Shown here in pieces: positions 8,248 through 16,709 of a stretch of DNA of 64,000 nucleotides. Within the stretch, counting starts at the first letter, position 1, and every line of letters starts with the position of its first letter. The notes below the pieces were generated by a model. That model had not been told where the DNA came from. It made no database searches and saw only the letters and a program-made list of their open reading frames with translations. The stretch is from Hyphomicrobiales bacterium (GTDB lineage: Bacteria > Pseudomonadota > Alphaproteobacteria > Rhizobiales > Rhizobiaceae): the NCBI GenBank assembly GCA_900468535.1, contig UBTY01000035.1, positions 62,001-126,000 of the forward strand, in the 5' to 3' direction. The position numbers were made by a program, and so were the translations under genes.

Positions 8248-9141
8248 ATGGATCGACAGGACATGGCAGACCTGACGGCGTTCGTCGTCGTTGCCGATGA
8301 ACGGAATTTTACGCGGGCAGCGCTGAAACTCGGACTATCGCAGTCAGCGCTCAGCGGGATCGTGCGCCGTCTGGAGGAACGGCTGGGTGTCCGGCTTCTG
8401 GCGCGAACCTCTCGCAGCGTCGCGCCAACCGAAGCGGGCGAACGACTGGTGCAGACACTGACGCCGATGCTGCGCGAACTTGACCAGAGCTTTGCCGACC
8501 TGAGTGAGTTCCGGGATCGGCCAGCCGGAATGATCCGCATCACCTCGGTCGAGCACGCGGCGAAAACCATCATTCGACCGGCGCTGACGCGATTGCTGAC
8601 GAAGTATCCCGACATCAATGTCGAGGTGATCGTCGACTATGGTCTGGTCGATGTCGTTGCCGAGCGCTTTGATGCCGGGGTCCGGCTGGGCGAACAGGTA
8701 GCCAGGGACATGATCGCGGTGCGCATGAGCCCGGATGTGCCGATGGCCATCATCGGCTCATCTGCCTATTTCGAAAAGCATCCTGTTCCAGAAAATCCCG
8801 AGCAACTGATCGAGCATCGAGCGATCAATCTGCGCCTTCCAACAACAGGCGTCCTGAATGCGTGGCGGTTTATCGAGCGAGGGCGCGAGGTCAGGGTGCG
8901 GGTCGACGGGCCGTTGGTCTTCAACACGATCGACCTGATCCTCGATGCCGCAGTTGACGGGCTGGGGCTGGCATATATGCCGCTCGACCAGGTGACGGAA
9001 CATCTCGCGAGCGGCCGTTTGATCAGGGTGCTGGCGGACAGCACGCCGCCGCTCCCAGGTTATCACCTGTATTACCCGAGCAGACGGCACGCTTCCCCTG
9101 CGTTCAGTCTCTTCGTCGAAGCCGTGCGATTCCGGGCATGA
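8248..9141 (+). CDS. LysR-family transcriptional regulator (divergent to hydrolase pair)
   Basis: A 297-aa LysR-type regulator. The N-terminal winged helix is clear (residues 6-65: DLTAFVVVADERNFTRAA, then LSQSALSGIVRRLEERLG). It is followed by a periplasmic-binding-like effector domain that is typical of the CrgA/DsdC-like branch, with DAGVRLGEQVARDMIAVRM near 145. It is probably the regulator of the two divergently transcribed alpha/beta hydrolases and of itself, given the two matching dyads in the shared promoter region. The effector is unknown. Confidence 0.9.
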   Translation: MDRQDMADLTAFVVVADERNFTRAALKLGLSQSALSGIVRRLEERLGVRLLARTSRSVAPTEAGERLVQTLTPMLRELDQSFADLSEFRDRPAGMIRITSVEHAAKTIIRPALTRLLTKYPDINVEVIVDYGLVDVVAERFDAGVRLGEQVARDMIAVRMSPDVPMAIIGSSAYFEKHPVPENPEQLIEHRAINLRLPTTGVLNAWRFIERGREVRVRVDGPLVFNTIDLILDAAVDGLGLAYMPLDQVTEHLASGRLIRVLADSTPPLPGYHLYYPSRRHASPAFSLFVEAVRFRA

Positions 9142-9196
9142 AGGCTGATGTCCGCGTGTGCCACTGACGAGGCTTGAGGACAGGAGTTGATTGCTA

Positions 9197-9213
9197 ACTC
9201 TCGAAATGAGAGT
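9197..9213. promoter_or_regulatory. 17-bp palindrome, candidate operator
   Basis: ACTCTC-GAAAT-GAGAGT is a perfect interrupted palindrome about 85 bases upstream of the small gene at 9297. Its half-site is unlike the ATCA/TGAT dyads upstream of the preceding LysR gene, so a different regulator is implied. Confidence 0.4.
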
Positions 9214-9296
9214 ACACTAACGATTGTCGGTCCCCATTTTTCGGCTGAGACCGCTTGGGAGATTATACGTGCTCTTGCCCAACTGGAGAGCCCGTC

Positions 9297-9497
9297 ATGT
9301 CGCTTTTCAATCTTGTTCCCGATCACCACGACCTTCAGATGCTGAGCGATATCGTCCGCCACTGGTGTAACGACCATGGTGTTGCTCCGGATTCCGAACG
9401 CGGCCGGGCGGCAATGTGCGCCGTCGTTGACCGGGCAATGGCCGGCGAGAAGTCGCCTGTCGCCCTTTCAGAAGCGATCAATGCGGCCAACGTTTAA
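9297..9497 (+). CDS. Small hypothetical protein, 66 aa
   Basis: No family recognised with certainty. ATG 9297 follows GGAGAG. The product opens MSLFNLVPDHHDLQML, has a mixed-charge amphipathic centre (IVRHWCNDHGVAPDSERGRAAM) and ends in a helix (VALSEAINAANV). Length and composition resemble small cytosolic proteins common in rhizobia. A perfect 17-bp palindrome upstream suggests regulated expression. It sits between two LysR genes without being tightly coupled to either. Confidence 0.6.
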   Translation: MSLFNLVPDHHDLQMLSDIVRHWCNDHGVAPDSERGRAAMCAVVDRAMAGEKSPVALSEAINAANV

Positions 9498-9558
9498 GGC
9501 GTGGCGGCTGGCCGCCCTTAACCGCCGTGCGTTCTTGAGCGCCGCGAAGCCCCTTCCA

Positions 9559-10452
9559 TCAGGGATGAGTGGAAGAGCCATGGAGCGCCTTCGCCACCTC
9601 GAACAATTGCGGGACGGCCGGATTGTTCGAGGTGGCGGAGGCGCAAAGCACGATATCGAACTCCGGGGGATCGGCGATCGGCCTGGAGACCAGGCCCTCG
9701 GCCAGATCCGAGCACAGTGATTGCGGGATCAGTGCAATGCCGAGGCCTTCGGCGACGAGCCGGATGATGGTGTGCTGCAGGCGCGGTTCGAGCGCGAAAT
9801 GCGGGACGACGCCTGCGGCCACGCAGTAGTTCCTGATGGCATCGCGCAGGGTTGGCGTTACGCTTGCGGGCGCGGCGATCAATCGTTCGCCTTGCAGATG
9901 CCTTGGCTCGACCTGTTCGGCCCGCGCCAAGGGATGGTCGGCAGGCACAATCAGGCGGAGGCGGTCGCGGGCGAGAAGTGCCGTGCGCAGGTGCGGCGCG
10001 GGACTGCCGCCGAAGGTGACGGCGGCGTCAAGGCGGCCTTCGATCAGCATTTCCTCGATATCGGTCGGTATGCGTTCCTCAAGCACGAGGCGTACATCCG
10101 GCCGCGTCTTGGAATACAGCCGCACCAGCGCCGGCACGACGCTGTAGGCGGCGTTCATCATGAAGCCCAGCTTCAGCTCGCCCTTTACGCCCGATGCCAC
10201 CAGCTGCACGTCGCGGCAGGCGGCGTCGAAATGGGCAAGCACGGCGCGGCACTCTTCGAGGAAATGCTTTCCGGCCGCCGTCAGCGCGACGTTGCGGGAG
10301 TTGCGTTCGACAAGCCGGGCGCCGAGGCTGCGTTCTATCCCGGCAATCTGGCGGCTGAAGGGCGGCTGGCTCATGTTCATGCGCGCGGCGGCATGGCCGA
10401 AGTGCAGCGTCTCGGCCAAGGCCACGAAATAGCGCATGTGGCGCGTATCCAC
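9559..10452 (-). CDS. LysR-family transcriptional regulator (divergent to AEC transporter)
   Basis: A 297-aa LysR regulator. The helix-turn-helix domain is at residues 1-60 (MRYFVALAETLHFGHAAARMNMSQ, then PPFSRQIAGIERSLGARL). The effector domain contains VVPALVRLYSKTRPDVRLVLEE and PADHPLA, typical of the BenM/CatM/CbbR-like aromatic-acid branch. It is divergent from the AEC-family transporter with about 95 bases between starts, so it probably controls that transporter. Its N-terminal half and that of the LysR protein at 8.2 kb differ enough that they are not recent duplicates. Confidence 0.9.
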   Translation of the reverse strand: MDTRHMRYFVALAETLHFGHAAARMNMSQPPFSRQIAGIERSLGARLVERNSRNVALTAAGKHFLEECRAVLAHFDAACRDVQLVASGVKGELKLGFMMNAAYSVVPALVRLYSKTRPDVRLVLEERIPTDIEEMLIEGRLDAAVTFGGSPAPHLRTALLARDRLRLIVPADHPLARAEQVEPRHLQGERLIAAPASVTPTLRDAIRNYCVAAGVVPHFALEPRLQHTIIRLVAEGLGIALIPQSLCSDLAEGLVSRPIADPPEFDIVLCASATSNNPAVPQLFEVAKALHGSSTHP

Positions 10453-10548
10453 TCAATACCTCCAAGGCATCAATCAGCCACCAAACCGACATTGGATTAT
10501 CTTGATCTCAGGCGGTAGACAATGGTCTTTGAAACCTGAGTGCCTCCC

Positions 10549-11490
10549 ATGCTCACCAATCTCATGATCGTCCTGCCGATCTTCGCCCTGATACTGACCG
10601 GATGGATTGCGCGGAAATCCGGCGCGCTCGGCCCGAACGCGACGCGCGAGGTCAACCGGCTGGTGGTCTATCTGGCGCTGCCCGCCCTGCTCTTCGACAT
10701 CATGGCCAATGCCAAGCCTTCGCAGATCTGGCAGCCCGGCTTCATCCTGGCGTTTACCTCGGGCTGCGCCATCATCTTCGGGGCGACGCTGTGGTGGCGG
10801 ATGGCCAAGGGGCGGCAGCTGGCCGATGCAGCGATCGACAGCCTGAATGCGAGCTACGCCAACACCGGCTTCGTGGGTTTTCCGCTGGTGCTGTCGCTGG
10901 TCGGCGATTCCGGCATGGCGCCGACGCTGATCTCGACGATCCTGACGGTCTGCGTGCTCTTCGCGGTTGCCATCGTGCTGATCGAGGGCGGACTGCAATC
11001 GGAGACACGGCGGCGTGATATCGCGACGAAGACCTTCGTTTCGCTGGCCAAAAACCCGCTGCTGATCGCGCCCGTGCTCGGTGCGCTGTTCATGCTCTCG
11101 AGCGTGCCGCTGCCGGCGCCCATGCATTCCTTCCTGAAGCTTCTCGGCGGCGCGGCCTCGCCCTGCGCATTGATCGCACTCGGCCTGTTCCTGGCGGGTT
11201 CGAAAGCGGGCGCTGCCACCGAGCGGGCAGCGACCACAAGCATTCTCGTCGGGCTCAAGCTGATCGCGCAGCCTGCCGTGACCTGGATCATCGCCGGTCC
11301 GCTGCTCAAGCTGCCGCCGGTTGCCGTTCATACCGCCGTTCTGCTTGCGGCGCTGCCGACCGGCACCGGGCCGTTCATGCTGGCGGAGTTCTACGGCCGG
11401 GAGGCAAGCCTGACGGGGCGGGTCGTGCTGGCCTCGACGGTGCTGTCGATCGCGACGATCTCGGCCTATCTCGCCATCGCCGGGCAGTGA
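10549..11490 (+). CDS. AEC (auxin efflux carrier) family transporter
   Basis: A 313-aa membrane protein with about ten hydrophobic segments. Family features include the opening MIVLPIFALILTGWIARKSG, the NRLVVYLALPALLF motif near 40 and the central NASYANTGFVGFPLVLSLVG. AEC proteins export or exchange small carboxylates and related compounds; MdcF-type malonate transport is one possibility. ATG 10549 matches the family start. A GTG at 10540 in frame cannot be ruled out because the ribosome site is weak. The neighbouring divergent LysR gene is the likely regulator. Confidence 0.85.
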   Translation: MLTNLMIVLPIFALILTGWIARKSGALGPNATREVNRLVVYLALPALLFDIMANAKPSQIWQPGFILAFTSGCAIIFGATLWWRMAKGRQLADAAIDSLNASYANTGFVGFPLVLSLVGDSGMAPTLISTILTVCVLFAVAIVLIEGGLQSETRRRDIATKTFVSLAKNPLLIAPVLGALFMLSSVPLPAPMHSFLKLLGGAASPCALIALGLFLAGSKAGAATERAATTSILVGLKLIAQPAVTWIIAGPLLKLPPVAVHTAVLLAALPTGTGPFMLAEFYGREASLTGRVVLASTVLSIATISAYLAIAGQ

Positions 11491-11494
11491 TGCC

Positions 11495-12298
11495 CTACCC
11501 GATTTCCAGCAGCAACGCCCGATGGTCGGAGACCTCGGGCTGGGCCACCGGATCGAACACACTCACATCAACATCCGGCGTCACCAGCATGTAGTCGGCG
11601 TAGCGGCCTTCCTTGGTGTAGTGCGACGTCCTTGTATCGGTATGGCCGCGGGAGGTGACCAGCTCGGTGAGGCCGAGTTCGGCGAGCGTCGTGAACGTCG
11701 CGCTGTCAGGCAGAAGGTTGAGATCGCCGCAGACGACCAGCCGTTCGCCCGGGCGCCAGATGCGGCGGATCAGCGAGACCAGCGATTGCGCCTGGGCGTG
11801 GCGGGCCGGTGTGTCACCCTTGCCGGCAAGGTCGCGCAGGCCGTGCAGTTGGGCGATGGTAATGGGCTGGCTTCTCGCGTAGTCGAAGAGCCTGAGGCAG
11901 TGGGCGTTGCGCGGGCGCGGATGCTCGCCGTAGCCATCGCCGGAGAAATCGCCATGCACGAAATCCATTGCGTGGCCGACGATCGGATAGCTGTTGCGCA
12001 CGAAGGTGGCGAGGCCGAATTCGGACCAGACCTGCCGATCGCCATCGAAGAGCGTGCCGCGCGCCGTCGGCGCAAAGAAGGCGTCGTGATGGGGAAGGAT
12101 CGCCTTGATCTCATCGAAGAGATTGGCGCGCTGCGGCAGGATGTGGCTGCCATCGCGATACTCCAGCCAGTCCGAGGTGACGCCCACCGAACGGGTCACT
12201 TCCTGCAGGCAGAGGACGTCGGGATCGGCATCGCGAAGATAGCGGATCAGCGGCTCGTGGAGCTTTCCGCCCCAGGCATTCAGCGAGATCACGCGCAC
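11495..12298 (-). CDS. Endonuclease/exonuclease/phosphatase family protein
   Basis: A 267-aa metal-dependent phosphoesterase of the DNase I-like (EEP) fold. Motifs seen are LNAWGG at the N-terminus, DPDVLCLQEV near 28 (metal-binding Glu), VVCGDLNLLPDS near 190 (Asp-x-Asn) and the C-terminal EVSDHRALLLEI (catalytic Asp-His). Substrates in this family range from nucleic acids to phospholipids, and the sequence alone does not choose between them. It converges with the AEC gene, with stops four bases apart. Confidence 0.88.
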   Translation of the reverse strand: MRVISLNAWGGKLHEPLIRYLRDADPDVLCLQEVTRSVGVTSDWLEYRDGSHILPQRANLFDEIKAILPHHDAFFAPTARGTLFDGDRQVWSEFGLATFVRNSYPIVGHAMDFVHGDFSGDGYGEHPRPRNAHCLRLFDYARSQPITIAQLHGLRDLAGKGDTPARHAQAQSLVSLIRRIWRPGERLVVCGDLNLLPDSATFTTLAELGLTELVTSRGHTDTRTSHYTKEGRYADYMLVTPDVDVSVFDPVAQPEVSDHRALLLEIG

Positions 12299-12437
12299 CG
12301 CAGCCTCCTCAGGCGTTGATTCAAGCGCTTGCCGGATTGATTCACGCTCACGCTATATCCTGTTGATTTCATAGGCCATGCCAGCGAACGCTATGCGTCC
12401 TTGCAGTGCGGTTGCCGGCAAGCTTACGCGGTATCCC

Positions 12438-12770
12438 TCAGCTGAAACCGTAGGCGGCGCGCGCTTCGAGACAGGCACCGTCATTCGGCATGCAGGCCCG
12501 GCAGATATCGGGCCGGATATCGTAGACCATGCAGGACGTGCTGACGCCGACGCTGCCCGACAGCGCCGAGCAGCGGTCGCAATCCCAGCGCATACCCTGC
12601 TCGTCGTCCGCCACGAAGTGCCGCGGCAGCTCGTCCAGCTCCTCGTCGGTCTCCGTCGAAAATCGCGGCAAGCTGGCGTCGTAGGCGCAGCAGGCGCCGC
12701 AGGTCTGGCAGTCGAAGTCGGTGGTTGCGGTGAGGGAGATTGCGGTCGGGGGCACGGCGGCCATGGGCAT
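12438..12770 (-). CDS. YkgJ-type cysteine-cluster protein
   Basis: A 110-aa protein of the YkgJ/CxxCxxCC zinc or iron-binding family. The signature CQTCGACC lies near residue 23, and further cysteines (DCDRCSAL, SCMVYDIRPDICRAC, DGACLEA) complete a metal cluster. ATG 12770 is preceded by GGAAAG; an in-frame ATG at 12797 lacks a ribosome site. The family's role is unsettled. It lies 62 bases downstream of rnhA on the same strand. Confidence 0.8.
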   Translation of the reverse strand: MPMAAVPPTAISLTATTDFDCQTCGACCAYDASLPRFSTETDEELDELPRHFVADDEQGMRWDCDRCSALSGSVGVSTSCMVYDIRPDICRACMPNDGACLEARAAYGFS

Positions 12771-12832
12771 TCTGCTTTCCAATGTCGAGCGGCGCATGAT
12801 GCGCCATGACTGTGGCCGATTTGCCGCCGCCT

Positions 12833-13273
12833 CTACCGCTTCTTGAACGGCTCCATGCCCTTGCGAGCAAGCTCATCGGCGCGTTCGTTTTCAGGGTGCC
12901 CGGCGTGGCCCTTGACCCAGTGCCATTTGACCTTGTGGCGCTGGTTGGCGGCATCGAGCGCCTGCCAGAGTTCGCCGTTCTTCACCGGCTTCTTGTCAGC
13001 CGTCTTCCAGCCGTTCTTCTTCCAGCCGAAGATCCACTTGGAGATGCCGTCCATGACGTATTTGCTGTCGGTGTGGAGATCGACTTCGCAAGCGCTCTTC
13101 AGTGCCGTCAGCGCCGAGATGGCGGCCAGCAGTTCCATGCGGTTGTTGGTCGTCTCCGCCTCGCCGCCGCAAAGTTCCTTCTCGACCTCGCCATAGCGCA
13201 GCACCGCGCCCCAGCCGCCGGGGCCGGGATTTCCGGAGCAGGCACCGTCGGTGTAGATTTCGACGTGCTTCAT
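12833..13273 (-). CDS. rnhA: Ribonuclease HI
   Basis: A 146-aa RNase HI that cleaves RNA in RNA/DNA hybrids in the cytosol (primer and R-loop removal). The active-site carboxylates are visible: Asp in IYTDGACSGNPGPGG (about 9), Glu in NNRMELLAAI (about 47), Asp in HTDSKYVMDGI (about 69) and the C-terminal Asp in NERADELARKG (about 133). The HWVKGHAGHPENE loop is also intact. Length is normal. The ATG overlaps the thrB stop (ATGA), so the two genes are co-transcribed in the conserved rhizobial ispH-thrB-rnhA order. Confidence 0.97.
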   Translation of the reverse strand: MKHVEIYTDGACSGNPGPGGWGAVLRYGEVEKELCGGEAETTNNRMELLAAISALTALKSACEVDLHTDSKYVMDGISKWIFGWKKNGWKTADKKPVKNGELWQALDAANQRHKVKWHWVKGHAGHPENERADELARKGMEPFKKR

Positions 13274-14235
13274 GCGGAGAGCCCGTATTCGGCGGCGCTG
13301 GCGATCTGGCGGTGGAAGCGCAGCTTGCGCAGGTATTCCAGCGGATCCTTCTTGGTGACCATCGCGCCCTCAGGCGTCGTCAGCCAGTCGTAAAGCCGGG
13401 TCAGGAAGAACCGTAGTGCCGAGCCGCGCGCCAGGATCGGAAGTGCTGCCAGTTCCGCTTCGCTCAGCGGGCGCACGCTCTGGTAACCCTCCAGCATCGC
13501 CATGCCCTTGGTGATGTTGTAGGCGCCATCCTTCTCGAAGCACCAGGCGTTCAGGATGATCGAGACGTCGTAGGCCAGCAGGTCGTTGCAGGCGAAATAG
13601 AAATCGATCAGGCCGGACAGATCGTCGCCGAGGAAGAAGACGTTGTCGGGGAAGAGATCGGCGTGGATGACACCCGAGGGGAGATCCTTCGGCCAGTGGG
13701 CGGCGAGGAAATCGAGCTCGGTGCGGACCTCGTTCTGCAGGCCCTTTTCCACCTCGTCGGCGCGCGCTTCGGACTTGTCCCAGAGCACCTTCCAACCATC
13801 GACCGACAGCGCATTCGGACGCTTCAGCTCGAAGCCTTCACCGGCGACGTGCATCTGTGCCAGCGCCTTGCCGACTTCGCGGCAATGCCTGGCTTCCGGC
13901 TTGCGCAACCACATGCCTTCGAGGAAGGAGATCAGTGCGGCGGGGCGACCTGACAGGGTGCCGAGCAATTCGCCATCCTTGCGCGGCAGCGGTAGCGGGC
14001 AGGACAGGCCGCGAGCCGCAAGGTGCTGCATGAGACCGAGGAAAAAGGGCAGATCGTTCTTCTCGACACGCTTCTCGTAAAGCGTGAGGATCAGCGGGTC
14101 TTTCGACGTGTGCAGCAAGAAATTCGAGTTCTCGACGCCCTCGGCAATGCCCTTGTACGAAAGCAGCGTGCCGGTGTCGTATTCCGTCAGGAACCACTTC
14201 AAATCGTCTTCTGAAATATCGGTGTAGACTGCCAA
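13270..14235 (-). CDS. thrB: Homoserine kinase, ThrB type II (APH fold)
   Basis: A 321-aa homoserine kinase that phosphorylates homoserine in threonine synthesis. It belongs to the aminoglycoside-phosphotransferase-fold type found in alphaproteobacteria, not the GHMP type. Visible motifs: GIAEGVENSNFLL near 28, the catalytic loop VIHADLFPDNVFF near 195 (His-x-Asp...Asn) and LIDFYFACND near 215 (metal Asp). I start at TTG 14235 (AVYTDISEDDL), the conserved N-terminus for this type. Upstream in-frame ATGs add a non-conserved Pro/Ser/Arg-rich stretch that crosses an intergenic repeat. It is followed directly by rnhA. Confidence 0.95.
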   Translation of the reverse strand: MAVYTDISEDDLKWFLTEYDTGTLLSYKGIAEGVENSNFLLHTSKDPLILTLYEKRVEKNDLPFFLGLMQHLAARGLSCPLPLPRKDGELLGTLSGRPAALISFLEGMWLRKPEARHCREVGKALAQMHVAGEGFELKRPNALSVDGWKVLWDKSEARADEVEKGLQNEVRTELDFLAAHWPKDLPSGVIHADLFPDNVFFLGDDLSGLIDFYFACNDLLAYDVSIILNAWCFEKDGAYNITKGMAMLEGYQSVRPLSEAELAALPILARGSALRFFLTRLYDWLTTPEGAMVTKKDPLEYLRKLRFHRQIASAAEYGLSA

Positions 14236-14280
14236 GGCGGGCTCTCGTTCTCGGGTTGGGTGGTCGCTCGGAGATGATAC

Positions 14281-14328
14281 CCCCTCTGCCCTGCCGGGCA
14301 TCTCCCCCTCAAGGGGGGAGATCGGCAG
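14281..14328. repeat. Rhizobial palindromic intergenic repeat
   Basis: A dispersed-type GC-rich repeat between ispH and thrB. Its core at 14300-14322 is the near-perfect palindrome ATCTCCCCCT-ca-AGGGGGGAGAT, preceded by CTGCCCTGCCGGGC. From memory, the same motif is common between genes in rhizobia and mesorhizobia. It has no T-run on either side, so it is REP-like rather than a plain terminator. Confidence 0.6.
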
Positions 14329-14389
14329 ATGGTGAGGGTTTCCCCAAGCAATTGATGTGGAGCGAGCGGTTTCCCCCTCCGACGGAACA

Positions 14390-15391
14390 CTACCCGTTCA
14401 CCCAGGCCATATCCTCATGCGTCAGCTCGATGTTGCGCAGTTCGCGGTTGACGAGGAAATGCTCGTTTTCCTGAACCGTCTCGGCGAGTTCGACCTTGGC
14501 GTCGAAGCGGGCGCGGAAGGCCTCGATGATCTCGTTGACGATGACTTCAGGCGCCGACGCGCCAGCTGAAAGGCCAAGCGTCGAGATCGGGCCGATATCA
14601 TCCCAATCGAGCTCCGAGGCACGTTGCACCAGAAGCGACTTCTTCGCCCCTGCCCTCAAAGCAACCTCGACCAGACGCTTGGAGTTCGACGAATTCGGAG
14701 CGCCGACGATGATGAAGAGATCACAGCCGGGGGCTGCCTGCTTCACCACTTCCTGGCGGTTGGTCGTCGCGTAGCAGATCGAGTCGGCGGCGGGTGCCGT
14801 CAGATTGGGAAAGCGCTCGTGCAGGCGCGTGATCACGCCCGCAGTGTCGTCCACCGAAAGCGTCGTCTGCGTCACGAAGCCGAGATTGTCGGGATCGGCG
14901 GGCTCATAGGCGTCAGCGTCCTCGATCGTCTCGATGAGGGAAACGGAGCCTTCAGGCAGCTGGCCCATGGTGCCGATCACTTCGGGATGGCCGGCATGGC
15001 CGATCAGGACGACGTGGCGACCAAGCTTGTTGTGGCGCATCGCCTGCTTGTGCACCTTGGAAACCAGCGGGCACGTGGCATCGAGATAGAAGAGATTGCG
15101 GGCGCTGGCGTCTTCCGGAACGGATTTCGGCACGCCATGCGCAGAAAAGACCACCGGCTGGGCGCGATGCTCTTCGGGGATCTCGTTCAGCTCCTCGACG
15201 AAGACAGCGCCCTTGGCTTCAAGGCCTTCGACGACGTATCTGTTATGGACGATCTCGTGGCGGACGTAGACAGGCGCACCATAGGATTTCAGCGCCAGCA
15301 CGACGATCTGGATGGCCCGGTCGACGCCGGCGCAAAAGCCGCGCGGTCCGCAGAGCCTGATCGTCAAGGGAGGTTTCGCCGCAATATTCAT
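14390..15391 (-). CDS. ispH: 4-hydroxy-3-methylbut-2-enyl diphosphate reductase
   Basis: A 333-aa IspH (LytB), the iron-sulfur enzyme that makes IPP and DMAPP in the last MEP-pathway step. The three cluster cysteines are in GPRGFCAGVDRA (about 20), DATCPLVSKVH (about 105) and ADSICYATTNRQ (about 208). The HEIVHN and HAGHPEVIGT motifs are also intact. Length is usual for alphaproteobacteria. Its pathway partner dxs is at 47 kb in the same window. It lies between SURF1 and thrB, all on the minus strand. Confidence 0.97.
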   Translation of the reverse strand: MNIAAKPPLTIRLCGPRGFCAGVDRAIQIVVLALKSYGAPVYVRHEIVHNRYVVEGLEAKGAVFVEELNEIPEEHRAQPVVFSAHGVPKSVPEDASARNLFYLDATCPLVSKVHKQAMRHNKLGRHVVLIGHAGHPEVIGTMGQLPEGSVSLIETIEDADAYEPADPDNLGFVTQTTLSVDDTAGVITRLHERFPNLTAPAADSICYATTNRQEVVKQAAPGCDLFIIVGAPNSSNSKRLVEVALRAGAKKSLLVQRASELDWDDIGPISTLGLSAGASAPEVIVNEIIEAFRARFDAKVELAETVQENEHFLVNRELRNIELTHEDMAWVNG

Positions 15392-15453
15392 GTCTGTTCC
15401 GGTGTGTGCAGATAGGGCTCTCTAGCCCAATATAAGCAGGAATTGAAGCGATA

Positions 15454-16203
15454 CTATTGCGCCGGACCTCGTCTGCGGAAGCGAGCGACCAGAACGATGA
15501 CAAGAAGCGTTGCCGCAAGCCCATACCATGTGAAGGCATATTGCAGGTGGTTGTTCGGCAGATCGACGTCGGTAACGCCGCCAATCGGCATCCCTTTCGG
15601 GTTGGGGGTATCGTCCGCATCGACGAAGAATGGGACAACCTTGGCGCTGTCGAGCTCGACGCTGGACGCCATCACATCGAGGTCCTTCCAGTAGAAGATG
15701 TTCTTGACGATATCGTTATCTGGCACCACCCAGGACGGCTTGCTCGGCAGCTTCGCGCGGGCGAGACCGGTCACCGTCTGCTGATCGGTGAGCTGACCCT
15801 GCATGCGCATTTCCGGTTCCTTGTTGTCGTAAGGAACGAAACCTCTGTTGACAAAGAGATAGCGGCCGTCGGCCAGCTGCAGTGGCGTGTAGACATAGAA
15901 GCCCGTCTGGCCGTGCCAGGTGGCGAAGAAGTGCCGTTCCTTGCTGTTGACGTACTCGCCGCTGACGGTGATGTGGCGATAATCGACGTCTTCGCCCTTG
16001 GCGGCCAACGCTTCTATGTCGGCAAGCGATGAAGGCGGCGCCTCCCGGCGCTCGGTGATATCGGCCAGCAGCTTCTCTTTCCACTCGAGGCGTTCGACCT
16101 GCCAGGTGCCGAGCGAGACAAGAATCGCGAGCGCAATGAGCACCGCGATGCCCGTCAGCACCGACCGCTTTCGGCGTGGCGCCGAACCAAGAAATTCAGT
16201 CAC
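15454..16203 (-). CDS. SURF1 family cytochrome oxidase assembly protein
   Basis: A 249-aa SURF1 homologue (Shy1 type) that helps assemble the heme a-containing subunit I of cytochrome aa3 oxidase at the membrane. It has the two expected helices, one near residues 17-35 (LTGIAVLIALAILVSLGTWQ) and one near 220-240 (YAFTWYGLAATLLVIVLVARF), with the LGTWQVERLEWK motif after the first and a YLFVNRGFVP motif in the periplasmic domain. The start overlaps the end of the DUF983 gene by 8 bases. Confidence 0.93.
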   Translation of the reverse strand: MTEFLGSAPRRKRSVLTGIAVLIALAILVSLGTWQVERLEWKEKLLADITERREAPPSSLADIEALAAKGEDVDYRHITVSGEYVNSKERHFFATWHGQTGFYVYTPLQLADGRYLFVNRGFVPYDNKEPEMRMQGQLTDQQTVTGLARAKLPSKPSWVVPDNDIVKNIFYWKDLDVMASSVELDSAKVVPFFVDADDTPNPKGMPIGGVTDVDLPNNHLQYAFTWYGLAATLLVIVLVARFRRRGPAQ

Positions 16204-16579
16204 GGGAAAGTCGCCCCTCGCTGGCGTTATGGCGATATTGCATCGCGATCAGGATGCCCTTGCACCAGCGCAGGGCCAGCAAGGAGAGAACAATGGTGAG
16301 CGGACCGAACAGGAGGATGTGCAGCCAGATCGGCGGCGCATAATTGACCTCGAGCCACAGCACCGAGCCGATGACGATGAAGCCGACGATCAGAATGACG
16401 AACACCGCGGGACCATCGCCGGCGTCGGCGAAATCGTAGTCGAGCCCGCAGGCGGCGCAACGCGGCTGCAGCGCCAGCAGGCCATTGAACAGCTTTCCCT
16501 GGCCACAGCGAGGGCAGCATCCCCGGATGCCTGTCTTCACCGGATCGACCGGCGGGAAATGCGCGCTGTCCTCGTTCAT
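16196..16579 (-). CDS. DUF983 family membrane protein
   Basis: A 127-aa protein with an N-terminal zinc-ribbon-like segment, CPRCGQGKLF ... CAACGLDY (two CxxC pairs near residues 22 and 45), followed by two transmembrane helices (VFVILIVGFIVIGSVLWLEV and LHILLFGPLTIVLSLLAL). DUF983 genes regularly accompany cta/SURF1 genes in alphaproteobacteria, which implies a part in oxidase assembly. This is context only. ATG 16579 has AAGGA at proper spacing; the frame continues upstream without a better start. Confidence 0.85.
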   Translation of the reverse strand: MNEDSAHFPPVDPVKTGIRGCCPRCGQGKLFNGLLALQPRCAACGLDYDFADAGDGPAVFVILIVGFIVIGSVLWLEVNYAPPIWLHILLFGPLTIVLSLLALRWCKGILIAMQYRHNASEGRLSRD

Positions 16580-16709
16580 GCTATCCTTCGAAATGCCTGT
16601 GGCCAACCGGAGCCCCGCCTTAACTCACCCATAAAGTATTCGCAGAACGAAGGGAAATCCCTGCGCTCTTTCGCCCCAGCGATTCGCGCCAAACAGAAGA
16701 AGAAAACTG

